From contig CAYQBG010000002.1 of assembly GCA_964415675.1 (NCBI GenBank), positions 186,001-250,000 on the forward strand: a stretch of 64,000 nt of DNA. Reading direction: 5' to 3'. A program made the translations under genes and the position numbers. Positions 25,882 to 35,261 of the stretch are shown piece after piece (the first letter of the stretch is position 1; each line of letters opens with the position of its first letter). This stretch comes from UBA5336 sp964415675 (GTDB taxonomy: Bacteria; Pseudomonadota; Alphaproteobacteria; Caulobacterales; Hyphomonadaceae). The notes beneath the pieces are model-generated. The model made no database searches. It was not told where the DNA came from and saw only the letters and a list, made by a program, of their open reading frames with translations.

Positions 25882-28184
25882 CCGGTCGCCTCGCCGCCAT
25901 CCTCCTCCTGCTGAGCGGAAATGCCATCGACATCATATGCCGCGATTGTCGCCAATGTGACAATGTCCGACACGGTGGCGCCCAGTGAAGCGATCTGGAC
26001 CGATTTGCGCAATCCGAGCAGCATCGGGCCTATCACAGTCGCCCCGCCCATGGCGTCCAGCAATTTGGTTGCGATTGACGCCGAGTGGATCGCAGGCATC
26101 ACCAGGACATTGGCCGGTCCCGATAGCCGCGAAAACGGATAGACAAGCCGATGGGCCGGGTTGAGTGCAATATCGGCGGCGATATCGCCTTCATATTCGA
26201 AATCGACACTTTCATCTGCATCAAGCAGGGAGACCGCCTCGCGAACCTTCTCGATGCGCTCGCCCATGGGATTCCCAAAGGTCGAGTAGGACAGGAGCGC
26301 GACGCGGGGTGTAAAGCCAAGGGCGCGAACCGAACGCGCCGCTTCTCTCGCGATTGATGCGATAGCAGGACCATCGGGCAGTTCCGCAACGGAGGTGTCG
26401 GCGATAAACACCGTCATGCCTCTGGAAATGACAAGGGACATCCCGATAACCGGCTGGTTTTTGACCGGATCGAGGACAAGTCGTGCGTCTTCAAGTGCCA
26501 CATTGTAGTTGCGGGTGACCCCGGTGACCATGCCATCGGCGTCGCCGAGCGCGAGCATGCATGAACCAAAGACATTCCGATCCTGATTGACCAGGCGCTG
26601 CACATCGCGCTTGAGATAACCGCGTCGTTGCAGGCGCTCATACAGATAGTCTGTATAGTCGGGATTGCGGTCGGACAGGCGCGCATTGACGATTTCGAGA
26701 CTGCCTTCAGGCACACCCATCTGTCGCATGGACTGGTGAACGCGCTCTTCCCGGCCGATCAGAACCGGATGGCCGAGCCCCTGATTCTTGAAGGAAACGG
26801 CCGCGCGGACGACAGAAGGTTCCTCGCCCTCGGCGAATACGATCCGTTTCTGGCTGGCTCGCACGGCACTCTGGAGGGCCTGCATGAAACTGGCGGTAGG
26901 ATCCTGCCGACGCGCCAGGGCGTGACGATAGGTCTCCATATCCGTGATCGGTTTGCGCGCGACGCCGGAATCCATGGCCGCCTGGGCGACGAAGGGCGGC
27001 ACGAAAGTGATGAGGCGGGGATCGAACGGGGTGGGGATGATATAGTCCGGCCCGAATTGCGGGCGTGATCCGTGGTAGGCGGCGGCAACCTCGTCGGGCA
27101 CATCTTCGCGGGCAAGTTCGGCCAGCGCCTGAGCCGCGGCGACCTTCATCTCTTCATTGATGCCGCGTGCGCGGACATCGAGCGCGCCCCGGAAAATATA
27201 GGGAAATCCGAGGACATTGTTGACCTGGTTGGGATAGTCGGAACGCCCTGTGGCAATAATGGCGTCGTCGCGGACATCCTTTATGTCTTCCGGCAGGATT
27301 TCCGGGTCCGGATTGGCCATGGCGAAGATGATCGGATTTTCGGCCATGGACGCGACCATGTCCTTGTTGACCGCCCCCTGGACGGAAAGACCCAGGAAAC
27401 AGTCCGCGCCGTCCATCGCTTCGGTCAGTGTGCGCTTGTCGGTCTTGACGGCGAAAGCAGCCTTGAACTGATCCATCTTTTCCGTGCGGCCTTCAAAAAC
27501 AACGCCGCGGCTATCGCACATCAGGATGTTTTCAGGCTTCACGCCAAGATGCCGGATCAGCCCGGCACAGGACAGGCCAGCCGCGCCGGCGCCGGAAATG
27601 GCCACTTTCAGGTCTTCAAGTTTGCGTCCGGTGATATGGCACGCATTGATCACGCCCGCCGCTGCAATGATGGCCGTGCCATGCTGGTCGTCGTGGAACA
27701 CCGGCACGTCGAGCTCTTCGCGAAGGCGGCTTTCGATAATGAAACAGTCTGGCGCGCCGATATCTTCCAGATTGATGCCGCCGAACGTGTGGCCAATATT
27801 GCGAACCGTGTTGCAGAATTCGTCGGCATCGCGGGTCTCGACCTCGATATCGATCGAATCGACATCGGCGAACCGTTTGAACAGCACCGATTTGCCTTCC
27901 ATGACCGGCTTGGACGCCATGGCGCCAAGGTCGCCAAGGCCGAGGATCGCCGTGCCATTGGAGATGACGGCGACCATGTTGCCCTTCGACGTGTAGTCAT
28001 AGGCCGCGTCGGGGTCTTCGGCGATGGCCTTGACCGGCACGGCCACGCCGGGGCTGTAGGCGAGGGACAGGTCGCGCTGGCTCGCCATCGGTTTTGTCGG
28101 TGTGATCGACAGTTTGCCAGGCCGCGGCTGGCTGTGGAAATCGAGGGCTTCCTGATCGGTGAAGCTCGGGCGTTTGGATGTCAT
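25878..28184 (-). CDS. maeB: NADP-dependent malic enzyme with phosphotransacetylase-like domain
   Basis: A protein of 768 residues from the ATG at 28184. The N-terminal malic domain has SLAYSPGVAVPVKAI and DVPVFHDDQHGTAIIAAAGV. The NAD(P)-binding domain has VAISGAGAAGLSCAGL and ANPDPEI. From about 445 to the end is a phosphate acetyltransferase-like domain (RIVFAEGEEPSVVRAA, TVFIADTSVAELPDGPAIA). This is the MaeB architecture. It decarboxylates malate to pyruvate with NADP; the PTA-like part is regulatory rather than catalytic in studied members. It is divergent from mutS. Confidence 0.95.
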   Translation of the reverse strand: MTSKRPSFTDQEALDFHSQPRPGKLSITPTKPMASQRDLSLAYSPGVAVPVKAIAEDPDAAYDYTSKGNMVAVISNGTAILGLGDLGAMASKPVMEGKSVLFKRFADVDSIDIEVETRDADEFCNTVRNIGHTFGGINLEDIGAPDCFIIESRLREELDVPVFHDDQHGTAIIAAAGVINACHITGRKLEDLKVAISGAGAAGLSCAGLIRHLGVKPENILMCDSRGVVFEGRTEKMDQFKAAFAVKTDKRTLTEAMDGADCFLGLSVQGAVNKDMVASMAENPIIFAMANPDPEILPEDIKDVRDDAIIATGRSDYPNQVNNVLGFPYIFRGALDVRARGINEEMKVAAAQALAELAREDVPDEVAAAYHGSRPQFGPDYIIPTPFDPRLITFVPPFVAQAAMDSGVARKPITDMETYRHALARRQDPTASFMQALQSAVRASQKRIVFAEGEEPSVVRAAVSFKNQGLGHPVLIGREERVHQSMRQMGVPEGSLEIVNARLSDRNPDYTDYLYERLQRRGYLKRDVQRLVNQDRNVFGSCMLALGDADGMVTGVTRNYNVALEDARLVLDPVKNQPVIGMSLVISRGMTVFIADTSVAELPDGPAIASIAREAARSVRALGFTPRVALLSYSTFGNPMGERIEKVREAVSLLDADESVDFEYEGDIAADIALNPAHRLVYPFSRLSGPANVLVMPAIHSASIATKLLDAMGGATVIGPMLLGLRKSVQIASLGATVSDIVTLATIAAYDVDGISAQQEEDGGEATG

Positions 28185-28348
28185 GGCGCGGCGGTCCCAT
28201 AGAAGAGTGCGGTTCGTGGATTGAAGACGTGCGAGCTTAGGCCTCGCTCCCAAGGGTCACAAGCCCGCCTCTGCCCTCGTGCGCATACTCACAATGAAAT
28301 CCATGCGGCAGATTGGCTGCGGCGATCAGAAACGCTACTCAGCTTGCC

Positions 28349-31051
28349 ATGGCCGCGACCGAACCCCACGCATCCGATCATATGACCGCTGAGAAAGCGC
28401 CAACGCCCTTCATGGCGCAGTATCTGGCAATCAAGGCAAACCATCCGGGCGAATTGCTGTTCTTCCGGATGGGCGACTTCTATGAGTTGTTCTTCGAGGA
28501 TGCGCGCCGCGCTGCTGACATCCTGGACATCACGCTGACAGCACGCGGGGAGCATGACGGCCAGCCAATTCCAATGGCGGGCGTGCCGTATCATGCCGCT
28601 GACGGCTACCTTGCGCGCCTGATTCGTGCCGGTGAGCGCGTGGCGATATGCGAGCAGACCGAAACGCCAGCCGAGGCGCGCAAGCGTGGATCAAAGGCAG
28701 TCGTCCAGCGTGAGATTGTGCGAATCGTCACGCCGGGCACGCTGACAGAGGACACCCTCTTGCCGGCCCGTGAAGGCCAGGCGCTTGTGGCTGTTTCGAT
28801 TGTCGAGGGCGGGCGGCGTGCCGGCCTTGCTGTGGCCGACGTATCGACCGGCCAGTCCGAAACCTGCGAATGCAAGCTTTCCGGGCTGGCCGACCTGATC
28901 TCCGCCTGGCCGGTGCGCGAACTTCTCATTGCCGATGATGGGGCCACGCGCGAGGCCCTGGCGGGGGTCCTCGCGCAGACCGGCGCACCGATTGTCGAGC
29001 GTCCGGCGCGTGTGGCGAATGCAAGAAATGGTGAACAGCTGGCCAGGTCGGCCTTTGGCGTGGAGGCGCTGGATGCGTTCGGTGATTTCAGCCGCGCGGA
29101 ACTGGCTGCCATGGCGCTACTGCTGGATTATGTGTCAATGGTGCAGGCGGGCGCGGATATCCGGCTCGATCCGCCCCGCCAGCGCGCCTTTTCATCACAG
29201 CTGGCAATTGATCCGGCGACTCGAGCGAGTCTGGAAATTGACCGCTCTATGGGCGGCGAGCGCGCAGGCAGCCTCCTGGCGACGATTGACCGGACCGTGA
29301 CAGCGGGCGGGGCGCGCAAGCTGGCTGCTCGCCTGACCCGGCCGGCGCGCGAGCCGGATGTGATTTCAGCCCGCCATGATGCGATCGCCTGGAGCCTCGA
29401 ACAGGCTGATCTTGTTGCGCGTCTGCGTGAGACACTGCGCGAGGTGCCGGACCTCGAGCGTGCCCGCACGCGGCTTGCGCTTGGCCGCGGCGGGCCGCGA
29501 GATCTCGTGGCCATATCGAAGGCGCTGAGAGCCGGCGAGCACTTGGCTGCTGAATTCGCCCGGCAGATGGCCCGTCCGCCAGCTCTGCTCGACACGGCGC
29601 TGGCCGCACTCACGCTGCCAAATGTGCCAGCCCTTGGCGAACTGGCCGGCGAGTTGGCGCGTTCGCTTGTGGCCGATCCTCCGGTTCTTGCACGCGATGG
29701 CGGTTTTGTTGCACCCGGCTGGGACAGCGCGCTGGATGAGGCGCGCAGCCTGCGCGATGACAGCCGGAAAGTGATCGCCGGGCTTCAGGCCGAATATGCC
29801 GAAAAAGCCGGCGTTCCGGCGCTGAAGATCAAGTATAATAATGTGCTGGGCTATTTCATCGATGTGCCTTCACGCCATGGCGACGCGATGATGACAGCGC
29901 CGCTGAATGAGATCTTCATCCACCGCCAGACGCTGGCGAAGAATGTCCGGTTCTCGACACAGGAGCTTTCAGAGCTCGCCGGGCGTATTTCGCGCGCCGA
30001 GGAGGAGGCAAAGGGCCGCGAGCTTGGCATTTTCGAGTCCTTTGCCGGCAAGGTTGAGACGCTCAGCGGCGAATTATCAGAAACGGCGGATGCGCTGGCC
30101 GAGCTTGATGTCGCTTTTGCCCAGGCGCACTGGGCCAGCGAGACCGGTGCGGTGCGCCCGGAGCTCGCCAACAGTCCCGTATTCCAGGCCGAGGCCTTGC
30201 GCCATCCGGTTGTCGAAGCGTCCCTGAAAAAGGAGGGCAGCGGATTCACGGCCAATGATCTCAGCCTGGACGGTGAGGGTGCGAATGCGCCGCGCCTCTT
30301 GCTCATCACAGGGCCGAACATGGCCGGCAAGTCGACCTATCTGCGCGCAGCGGCGCTGGCCGTGATCCTTGCCCAGGCGGGGTGTTTCGTGCCGGCAAGG
30401 CGGATGCGGCTGGGACTGGCGGACCGCGTATTTTCACGGGTGGGCGCATCTGACGATCTTGCCAGGGGGAGGTCCACTTTCATGGTCGAGATGGTCGAGA
30501 CGGCCGCCATTCTCAGCCAGGCGGGCAAGGAGAGTTTCGTCATCCTCGACGAGGTGGGGCGCGGGACATCGACATTTGACGGGCTCGCCATCGCCTGGGC
30601 GGCGGTTGAGCACCTGCACGACGTAAATCTCGCACGCACCCTTTTTGCCACGCATTATCATGAGCTGACCGAGCTGGTTGAACGCCTGCCTGCGGCGGGA
30701 AATGCCTCGCTGCGAGCCCGGGAATGGGGAGACGAACTGATCTTCCTGCATGAGGTACAGCCCGGCCCGGCCGACCGCTCTTATGGCGTGCAGGTCGCGC
30801 GGCTGGCGGGCCTGCCGAAGCGGGCGGTGGCGCGCGCCGAACAGATGTTGAAACGGTTCGAGGCCGACAAGACAAGCACTGAGGCACTGCCCCTGTTTGC
30901 TGTAGCGCCCGACTTGCCTGACATGCCCGAGCCGGCAGGGCCGGGTCCACTTGAAACCCTTGTCGATGCGGTTGATCCTGACACGCTGACACCGCGAGAT
31001 GCGCTTGATCTGGTCTATCGCCTCAAATCGGCCCGTGACGGAGGCGAGTAG
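28349..31051 (+). CDS. mutS: DNA mismatch repair protein MutS
   Basis: A protein of 900 residues from the ATG at 28349; a second candidate ATG is at 28382 (MTAEKAP). The mismatch-binding motif FFRMGDFYELFFEDA lies near the N-terminus. Connector, lever and clamp domains follow, then the ATPase with GPNMAGKSTYLR (Walker A), VILDEVGRGTSTFDGLAIAWA (Walker B and signature) and FATHYHEL. It recognises mispaired bases and starts repair. The C-terminal helix-turn-helix region (LTPRDALDLVYRLK) is intact. The gene is 6 bases upstream of the phosphatidyltransferase gene and probably co-transcribed. Confidence 0.97.
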   Translation: MAATEPHASDHMTAEKAPTPFMAQYLAIKANHPGELLFFRMGDFYELFFEDARRAADILDITLTARGEHDGQPIPMAGVPYHAADGYLARLIRAGERVAICEQTETPAEARKRGSKAVVQREIVRIVTPGTLTEDTLLPAREGQALVAVSIVEGGRRAGLAVADVSTGQSETCECKLSGLADLISAWPVRELLIADDGATREALAGVLAQTGAPIVERPARVANARNGEQLARSAFGVEALDAFGDFSRAELAAMALLLDYVSMVQAGADIRLDPPRQRAFSSQLAIDPATRASLEIDRSMGGERAGSLLATIDRTVTAGGARKLAARLTRPAREPDVISARHDAIAWSLEQADLVARLRETLREVPDLERARTRLALGRGGPRDLVAISKALRAGEHLAAEFARQMARPPALLDTALAALTLPNVPALGELAGELARSLVADPPVLARDGGFVAPGWDSALDEARSLRDDSRKVIAGLQAEYAEKAGVPALKIKYNNVLGYFIDVPSRHGDAMMTAPLNEIFIHRQTLAKNVRFSTQELSELAGRISRAEEEAKGRELGIFESFAGKVETLSGELSETADALAELDVAFAQAHWASETGAVRPELANSPVFQAEALRHPVVEASLKKEGSGFTANDLSLDGEGANAPRLLLITGPNMAGKSTYLRAAALAVILAQAGCFVPARRMRLGLADRVFSRVGASDDLARGRSTFMVEMVETAAILSQAGKESFVILDEVGRGTSTFDGLAIAWAAVEHLHDVNLARTLFATHYHELTELVERLPAAGNASLRAREWGDELIFLHEVQPGPADRSYGVQVARLAGLPKRAVARAEQMLKRFEADKTSTEALPLFAVAPDLPDMPEPAGPGPLETLVDAVDPDTLTPRDALDLVYRLKSARDGGE

Positions 31052-31057
31052 TTCGCA

Positions 31058-31615
31058 ATGCCAATTCGCTGGATTCCCAATGCTCTGACGCTGTCGCGCG
31101 CGGTGCTGGCCGTTATTGCCGCCGGCGCGGTTCTTGCCGGCTGGCCGGTTCTTGCATTCGCCAGTTTCCTTCTTGCGGCGCTGACGGACCTGTTCGACGG
31201 GCTGGCGGCGCGCGCACTCGATGCGGTCAGCGCCTTCGGCACCTGGCTCGATCCGATCGCAGACAAGTTGCTGGTCGGCCTGACCCTGCTGGCGCTTTGC
31301 TGGGTCGAGCGCGACTGGCTGCTGGCAGTCCCGACGGCGGTCATCATTCTGCGTGATGCCATGATCAGCCGCTGGCGCGCCCGGCTCGGTGGGGGGCACG
31401 CGCTGCCCGTGCTGAGGCTGGCAAAATGGAAGACGGCCGGTGCGATGCTGGCCATCGCGCTGCTGCTCGCGGCGCCTATGGTCCAGGGCATGGCTGGCGG
31501 CGCTTTATGGCGCGGCGGGCTGGTATGTCTCTGGCTGGCGGCGCTGGCTTCGGGGCTAACGGGGCTGGCCTATGCGCGGGCGGTCCGGGCCATATTGTCA
31601 GGTCCCCGCACTTGA
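31058..31615 (+). CDS. CDP-alcohol phosphatidyltransferase family protein
   Basis: A 185-residue integral membrane protein with several hydrophobic helices. It carries the full CDP-alcohol phosphotransferase motif: DLFDGLAAR, eight residues, then G, three, D, three, D (GTWLDPIADK, about 60-69). Such enzymes move a phospho-alcohol group from CDP-diacylglycerol to an acceptor; PgsA-like and cardiolipin-related members are similar in size. The acceptor cannot be told from sequence. It follows mutS closely. Confidence 0.88.
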   Translation: MPIRWIPNALTLSRAVLAVIAAGAVLAGWPVLAFASFLLAALTDLFDGLAARALDAVSAFGTWLDPIADKLLVGLTLLALCWVERDWLLAVPTAVIILRDAMISRWRARLGGGHALPVLRLAKWKTAGAMLAIALLLAAPMVQGMAGGALWRGGLVCLWLAALASGLTGLAYARAVRAILSGPRT

Positions 31616-31616
31616 A

Positions 31617-31648
31617 AACGGCCGCTCCCGGGGGAAGGAGCGGCCGTT
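31617..31648. terminator. Strong 12-bp hairpin after the phosphatidyltransferase gene
   Basis: AACGGCCGCTCC (31617-31628) is perfectly complementary to GGAGCGGCCGTT (31637-31648), with an 8-base purine-rich loop. It begins 2 bases after the stop codon, as a terminator would, but is followed by TTCGCGAGG rather than a U-run. It could protect the mRNA 3' end or be part of a structured RNA in this gap. Confidence 0.5.
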
Positions 31649-31826
31649 CGCGAGGCCGGCGCTTCGAGAGGGGGAAGGGAATGGCGCCGACTTTCCTGGA
31701 CGGGTCGAGACCCGTTAGTATGATTGTCGAGCGTGTCGGTTAATCCGGGATTAAGACTGCGCGGCACGATCATATTGCCGTAGGGTTTGAGCGCCTTGGC
31801 AGTCTTTTCCGGACGAAAAGGCTGGC
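31649..31826. other. Structured gap between convergent genes
   Basis: This is the rest of the 211-base gap between the phosphatidyltransferase and Nudix genes. It holds a 7-bp inverted repeat ACGGGTC/GACCCGT around a 2-base centre (31700-31715) and a 15-base perfect palindrome TTAATCCGGGATTAA (31740-31754). There is also a stem CTTTTC/GAAAAG with a 5-base loop (31804-31820). A purine block GGGGGAAGG is repeated (in the 31617-31648 hairpin loop and near 31669). No open frame here resembles a known protein. A small RNA gene is possible. Confidence 0.4.
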
Positions 31827-32294
31827 TTACCAATAGGCGGTCATTGACGCGCCTGACGCCCATTCCTCAAGGCGAGAGCGGGTTCCGGGCGTGGTTCCAT
31901 CTGGTGGCCGGGTGGGGTCGATCCAGCATATCTCGGCGACTTCTCCGGCGCAGTCGGTGTCACAGGGTGTCCAGGCGTCCGCATCGACCGCATAGAGCAG
32001 GACATGGTCGTTTGGGAAACTCCGGTGATTGGAAAACACACCCATGAGGCGCGGTTCTGATACTATCCTGACGCCGGCTTCTTCGGCGAGTTCACGCTCC
32101 AGCGCTGCGACCACTGTCTCTGCGCGTTCAACCCCGCCGCCCGGCAGGAACCAGCCATCGACATAAGTGTGACGTACCAGCACGACCCGTCCCTCATGAT
32201 CACTGACAAGGCCGCGCACGCCCAGCGTCATCGGGCGAGTCAGTCGGAACCAGCTCTGGAACAGTCGCGTTCGCATGCCTGTCAAATTCTTCAT
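31827..32294 (-). CDS. Nudix hydrolase
   Basis: A protein of 155 residues. The Nudix box is complete in its key residues: GGGVERAETVVAALERELAE followed by EAGV (G-x5-E-x7-R-E-x2-E-E-x-G), around residues 53-76. It would hydrolyse a nucleoside diphosphate linked to another group with Mg2+. The N-terminal WFRLTRPMTLGVRGLV and the WFLPGGGVERAET context resemble housecleaning Nudix proteins. The actual substrate is not predictable. It lies alone, convergent with the phosphatidyltransferase gene. Confidence 0.9.
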   Translation of the reverse strand: MKNLTGMRTRLFQSWFRLTRPMTLGVRGLVSDHEGRVVLVRHTYVDGWFLPGGGVERAETVVAALERELAEEAGVRIVSEPRLMGVFSNHRSFPNDHVLLYAVDADAWTPCDTDCAGEVAEICWIDPTRPPDGTTPGTRSRLEEWASGASMTAYW

Positions 32295-32381
32295 CCGATG
32301 ATGGTTCGCCCTCTCGCCAAGGCCGCGTTAGGGCGCTAAGGGCTTATCGTTGAAACTTTGATCCACGCCAAGGGGTGCGCC

Positions 32382-32462
32382 ATGTATGCGCTTATTGCCA
32401 TAGCAACTGTTGTTATTCTTTTCGCGATCCTGAATCTTATCGATTTTCGCCGGATCGATTAA
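32382..32462 (+). CDS. Possible 26-residue single-span membrane microprotein
   Basis: The frame ATG (32382) to TAA (32462) encodes MYALIAIATVVILFAILNLI followed by DFRRID. This is one hydrophobic helix with a charged cytoplasmic end, the layout of bacterial microproteins. AAGGGG lies 6 bases before the ATG. It precedes the Ca/Na exchanger gene by 14 bases in the same direction, so it would be co-transcribed and might associate with the exchanger. No homologue is claimed. Confidence 0.45.
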   Translation: MYALIAIATVVILFAILNLIDFRRID

Positions 32463-32476
32463 AGGCCTTCGGCCAC

Positions 32477-33478
32477 ATGCCCGATATCCAGTCTCTTGCC
32501 GCCCTTCTCGGCGGCCTGGCTCTGCTTGGCATCGCTGGGGAGTTCCTGGTCGCTGGCGCGGTCGCGCTCGGCCGTCGTATCGGCGTGTCGCCACTCGTGG
32601 CGGGCATCTTCATCGTCGGTTTCGGGACCTCCGCACCGGAAATGCTCGTGGCGGTGGATGCTGCAGTCAAAGGCTATCCCGAGCTCGCGCTTGGCAACAT
32701 TGTCGGGTCCAATATTGCCAATGTCTGGCTGGTCCTTGGCCTGCCGGCCATTTTCGCCCCGCTGGCATGCGGCGGGTTTGGCGAGAAGCGCGCACTCACC
32801 GTGATGCTGGTTGCCACGGCGGTCTGGATCCTTCTTGGCGCGACCATGCCGCTGCATGCCGGGGTCGGTTTCGCCTTCCTTCTCGCTCTTATCGGCTATG
32901 TTGTGTACACATTTGTTTCCGCGTCCCGGGCCAAGGCCCGCGGCATAGATGTCGGACTTGAGGAAGACGCTCCGGTCCAGTCGCTCTGGCTGACAATTCT
33001 GCTCGTGGGGATTGGCCTCATTGGCCTGCCGCTGGGGGCCAATCTGATTGTGACCGGCGGTGTCGATGTGGCCGATGCGCTCGGTGTTCCCGATTACCTG
33101 ATCGGGCTGACACTGATCGCTGTTGGGACGAGCCTGCCTGAGTTGGGCGCGGCCATTGCGGCCGTGCGTAACGGAAATTCCTCGGTGATGATCGGCAATG
33201 TGCTCGGTTCAAACATCTTCAACATTCTCGGCGCGGGTGGCCTGGTGACCTTCTTCACAAGTGGCTCGGGCGAGCCCATTCGCGTGTCGGACAATTTCCA
33301 CCAGTATGACCATTGGGCCATGGCGGCGGCTGCGCTCACAATAGCTGTGTTTATCCTGCCGAAGCGCCCGATCACGCGGCTGGCTGGCGTGCTTCTGCTG
33401 CTTTTCTACGCGCTTTACATCTATGGCCTTACACAGGGCTGGAACATTCTTGCCCTGTTCGGGGGTGGCGATGGCTGA
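32477..33478 (+). CDS. Calcium/sodium antiporter (CaCA family, YrbG-like)
   Basis: A protein of 333 residues from the ATG at 32477; an upstream extension runs through the microprotein region in another frame and looks non-coding. It has about ten membrane segments and the two inverted CaCA repeats. The first is GFGTSAPEMLVAVDAA with GNIVGSNIANVWLVLGL. The second is AVGTSLPELGAAIAAVRNG with GNVLGSNIFNILGAGG. These alpha repeats bind and exchange Ca2+ and Na+ in the inner membrane. The stop overlaps the SDR start by 8 bases. Confidence 0.93.
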   Translation: MPDIQSLAALLGGLALLGIAGEFLVAGAVALGRRIGVSPLVAGIFIVGFGTSAPEMLVAVDAAVKGYPELALGNIVGSNIANVWLVLGLPAIFAPLACGGFGEKRALTVMLVATAVWILLGATMPLHAGVGFAFLLALIGYVVYTFVSASRAKARGIDVGLEEDAPVQSLWLTILLVGIGLIGLPLGANLIVTGGVDVADALGVPDYLIGLTLIAVGTSLPELGAAIAAVRNGNSSVMIGNVLGSNIFNILGAGGLVTFFTSGSGEPIRVSDNFHQYDHWAMAAAALTIAVFILPKRPITRLAGVLLLLFYALYIYGLTQGWNILALFGGGDG

Positions 33479-34226
33479 GACCGGTCGGGCGCTTGTCACG
33501 GGCGGGGGAAAGCGGATTGGCCGCGCAATCGCCGAAGCCCTTGGCGAGGCCGGTTGGTCGGTGGCCGTCCATTATCGAAGCTCCGCCGCTGAGGCGGATG
33601 CGGTCGCCGAGACGATACGCGGGAGTGGGAGCAACGCGGCCACGGTGCGCGCCAATCTTGCCGATGAGGCCGAAACCGGCGAACTGATCGCCGCAGCCGG
33701 GGCAGCGCTCGGTGGGCCGCTGACGCTGCTTGTGAATTCTGCGTCGGCATTCGAGAATGACAGTGCCGACGATCACAATCGGCGCGGCTGGGATCTCCAT
33801 ATGGAGACAAATCTTCGCGCGCCCATTCATCTCGCTCAGGATTTCGCCAATGCCCTGCCACATGACGAAAACGGAGTGGTGATCAACCTGATCGACCAGC
33901 GTGTCTGGAAGCTCAATCCGCAATTCTTCACATACACCCTTTCGAAAAGCGCGCTCTGGACGGCCACAAGGACAATGGCGCAGGCGCTGGCCCCGCGCAT
34001 TCGTGTCAATGCTATTGGTCCGGGGCCGACACTTCGTTCGGTCCACCAGAGCGAGGAGGAGTTCGAGGCCGAACTGGCGGCGACGCTGACGGGAAAGGGC
34101 TCCAATTCGGAAGAGATCGTGAAGGCGGTGATGTACCTGATCGCTGCCAAGAGTGTGACCGGACAAATGATCGCCTCAGATGGCGGCCAGCATCTGGTCT
34201 GGCAGACACCGGACATACAGGTTTGA
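33471..34226 (+). CDS. SDR-family oxidoreductase, pteridine-reductase-like
   Basis: A protein of 251 residues. The cofactor motif TGGGKRIGRAIAEAL (TGxxxRIG) and YR after the second strand suggest NADPH use. LVNSASAFEND, the catalytic Tyr and Lys in YTLSKSALW, and VNAIGPGPTL are as in pteridine or dihydromonapterin reductases (FolM-like). INLIDQRVWKLNPQFFTYTL is strongly typical of that subgroup. Start overlaps the exchanger stop and stop overlaps the next start (TGATG), so translation is coupled. The true substrate is inferred. Confidence 0.85.
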   Translation: MAETGRALVTGGGKRIGRAIAEALGEAGWSVAVHYRSSAAEADAVAETIRGSGSNAATVRANLADEAETGELIAAAGAALGGPLTLLVNSASAFENDSADDHNRRGWDLHMETNLRAPIHLAQDFANALPHDENGVVINLIDQRVWKLNPQFFTYTLSKSALWTATRTMAQALAPRIRVNAIGPGPTLRSVHQSEEEFEAELAATLTGKGSNSEEIVKAVMYLIAAKSVTGQMIASDGGQHLVWQTPDIQV

Positions 34227-35248
34227 TGGATTTTTCTTCCGACACTTCGGCGCCGGCACATCCAGCGGTCCTGGCCGCGCTCGAAGCGGCCAATGCGGGC
34301 AGCGCGCCCAGCTATGGCGCCGATGCCGTTCATGGCCAGTTGGGCGGCACACTCAGGCAGGTTTTCGAAACAGAGGATTTCGATTTCTGGCTGACAGCCT
34401 CGGGCACGGCGGCCAATGCGCTCGCCCTTTCTGTCATGTGCCCACCGACGGGGGCTGTACTGTGTCATGAGGAGGCCCATATCGCGCGCGATGAACGCGG
34501 GGCGCCGGAATTCTTCACCGGCGGCGCCAAGCTTCAGCTGCTTCCGGGTTTCGGTGCGCAGATCGAGGAGGCCGCGCTGCGTGACGCAATGGCAGCGATC
34601 GACCGCGATTTCGTTCATGAAACACCTGCAGAGACGCTGTCGCTCACGCATCTGAGCGAATGCGGGACAGCCTGTGAGCCGGCGCGGCTGGCTCATTATT
34701 GCGCACTGGCAAGGGCGAGCGGGCTGAACGTGCACCTGGATGGTGCCCGGTTCGCCAATGCGCTTGCCGGTTCGGGGGTAAGCCCGGCACAGATGAGCTG
34801 GAAAGCCGGCGTGGATGTGCTCACGCTTGGCCTGACCAAGACCGGCGCCATGGGGTGCGAGATCATCCTCCTGTTCGGAGCCATGCGCGCGCGATTTGCA
34901 GAGCTGCGTGCGCGGGCGAAACGCTCCGGTCATATGCCGGCAAAGATGCGTTTCCTGGCTGCGCAGGCACAGGCGCTGCTGGCCGATGGGCTTTGGCTGG
35001 ATCTCGCCGGCAAGGCCAATCTGGCCGCCCGCCAGGTGTCGAATATCCTGTGCGCTGTGCCGGGTGTGGAACTGGTTTATCCGGTTGAGGGCAATGAGGT
35101 GTTTGTGCGCCTGCCCGAAGACATGATCGCGCGCCTGAAGTCCGCTGGCGCGGTGTTTTATCCCTGGCCGGGCGGGTGTCAGCGCTTCGTCTGTTCCTGG
35201 ACAACGGGCGTGCGCGAAATCGACGCCCTGCAAGACGCGCTCAGCTGA
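34226..35248 (+). CDS. Threonine aldolase / beta-eliminating lyase family (PLP)
   Basis: A protein of 340 residues. The ATG at 34226 overlaps the SDR stop by one base; a TTG one codon earlier is less likely. The fold-type I PLP enzyme pattern is visible: DFSSDTSAPAHPAVLAAL, YGADAVHG, TASGTAANALAL, the catalytic-site Asp in HLDGARFANAL (about 171-181), and a PLP lysine at about 205 in LGLTKTGAMGCE. Low-specificity L-threonine aldolases cleave threonine or allo-threonine to glycine and acetaldehyde. The gene is coupled to the SDR gene. Substrate range is not predictable. Confidence 0.88.
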   Translation: MDFSSDTSAPAHPAVLAALEAANAGSAPSYGADAVHGQLGGTLRQVFETEDFDFWLTASGTAANALALSVMCPPTGAVLCHEEAHIARDERGAPEFFTGGAKLQLLPGFGAQIEEAALRDAMAAIDRDFVHETPAETLSLTHLSECGTACEPARLAHYCALARASGLNVHLDGARFANALAGSGVSPAQMSWKAGVDVLTLGLTKTGAMGCEIILLFGAMRARFAELRARAKRSGHMPAKMRFLAAQAQALLADGLWLDLAGKANLAARQVSNILCAVPGVELVYPVEGNEVFVRLPEDMIARLKSAGAVFYPWPGGCQRFVCSWTTGVREIDALQDALS

Positions 35249-35261
35249 TCCATCCTCCCAC

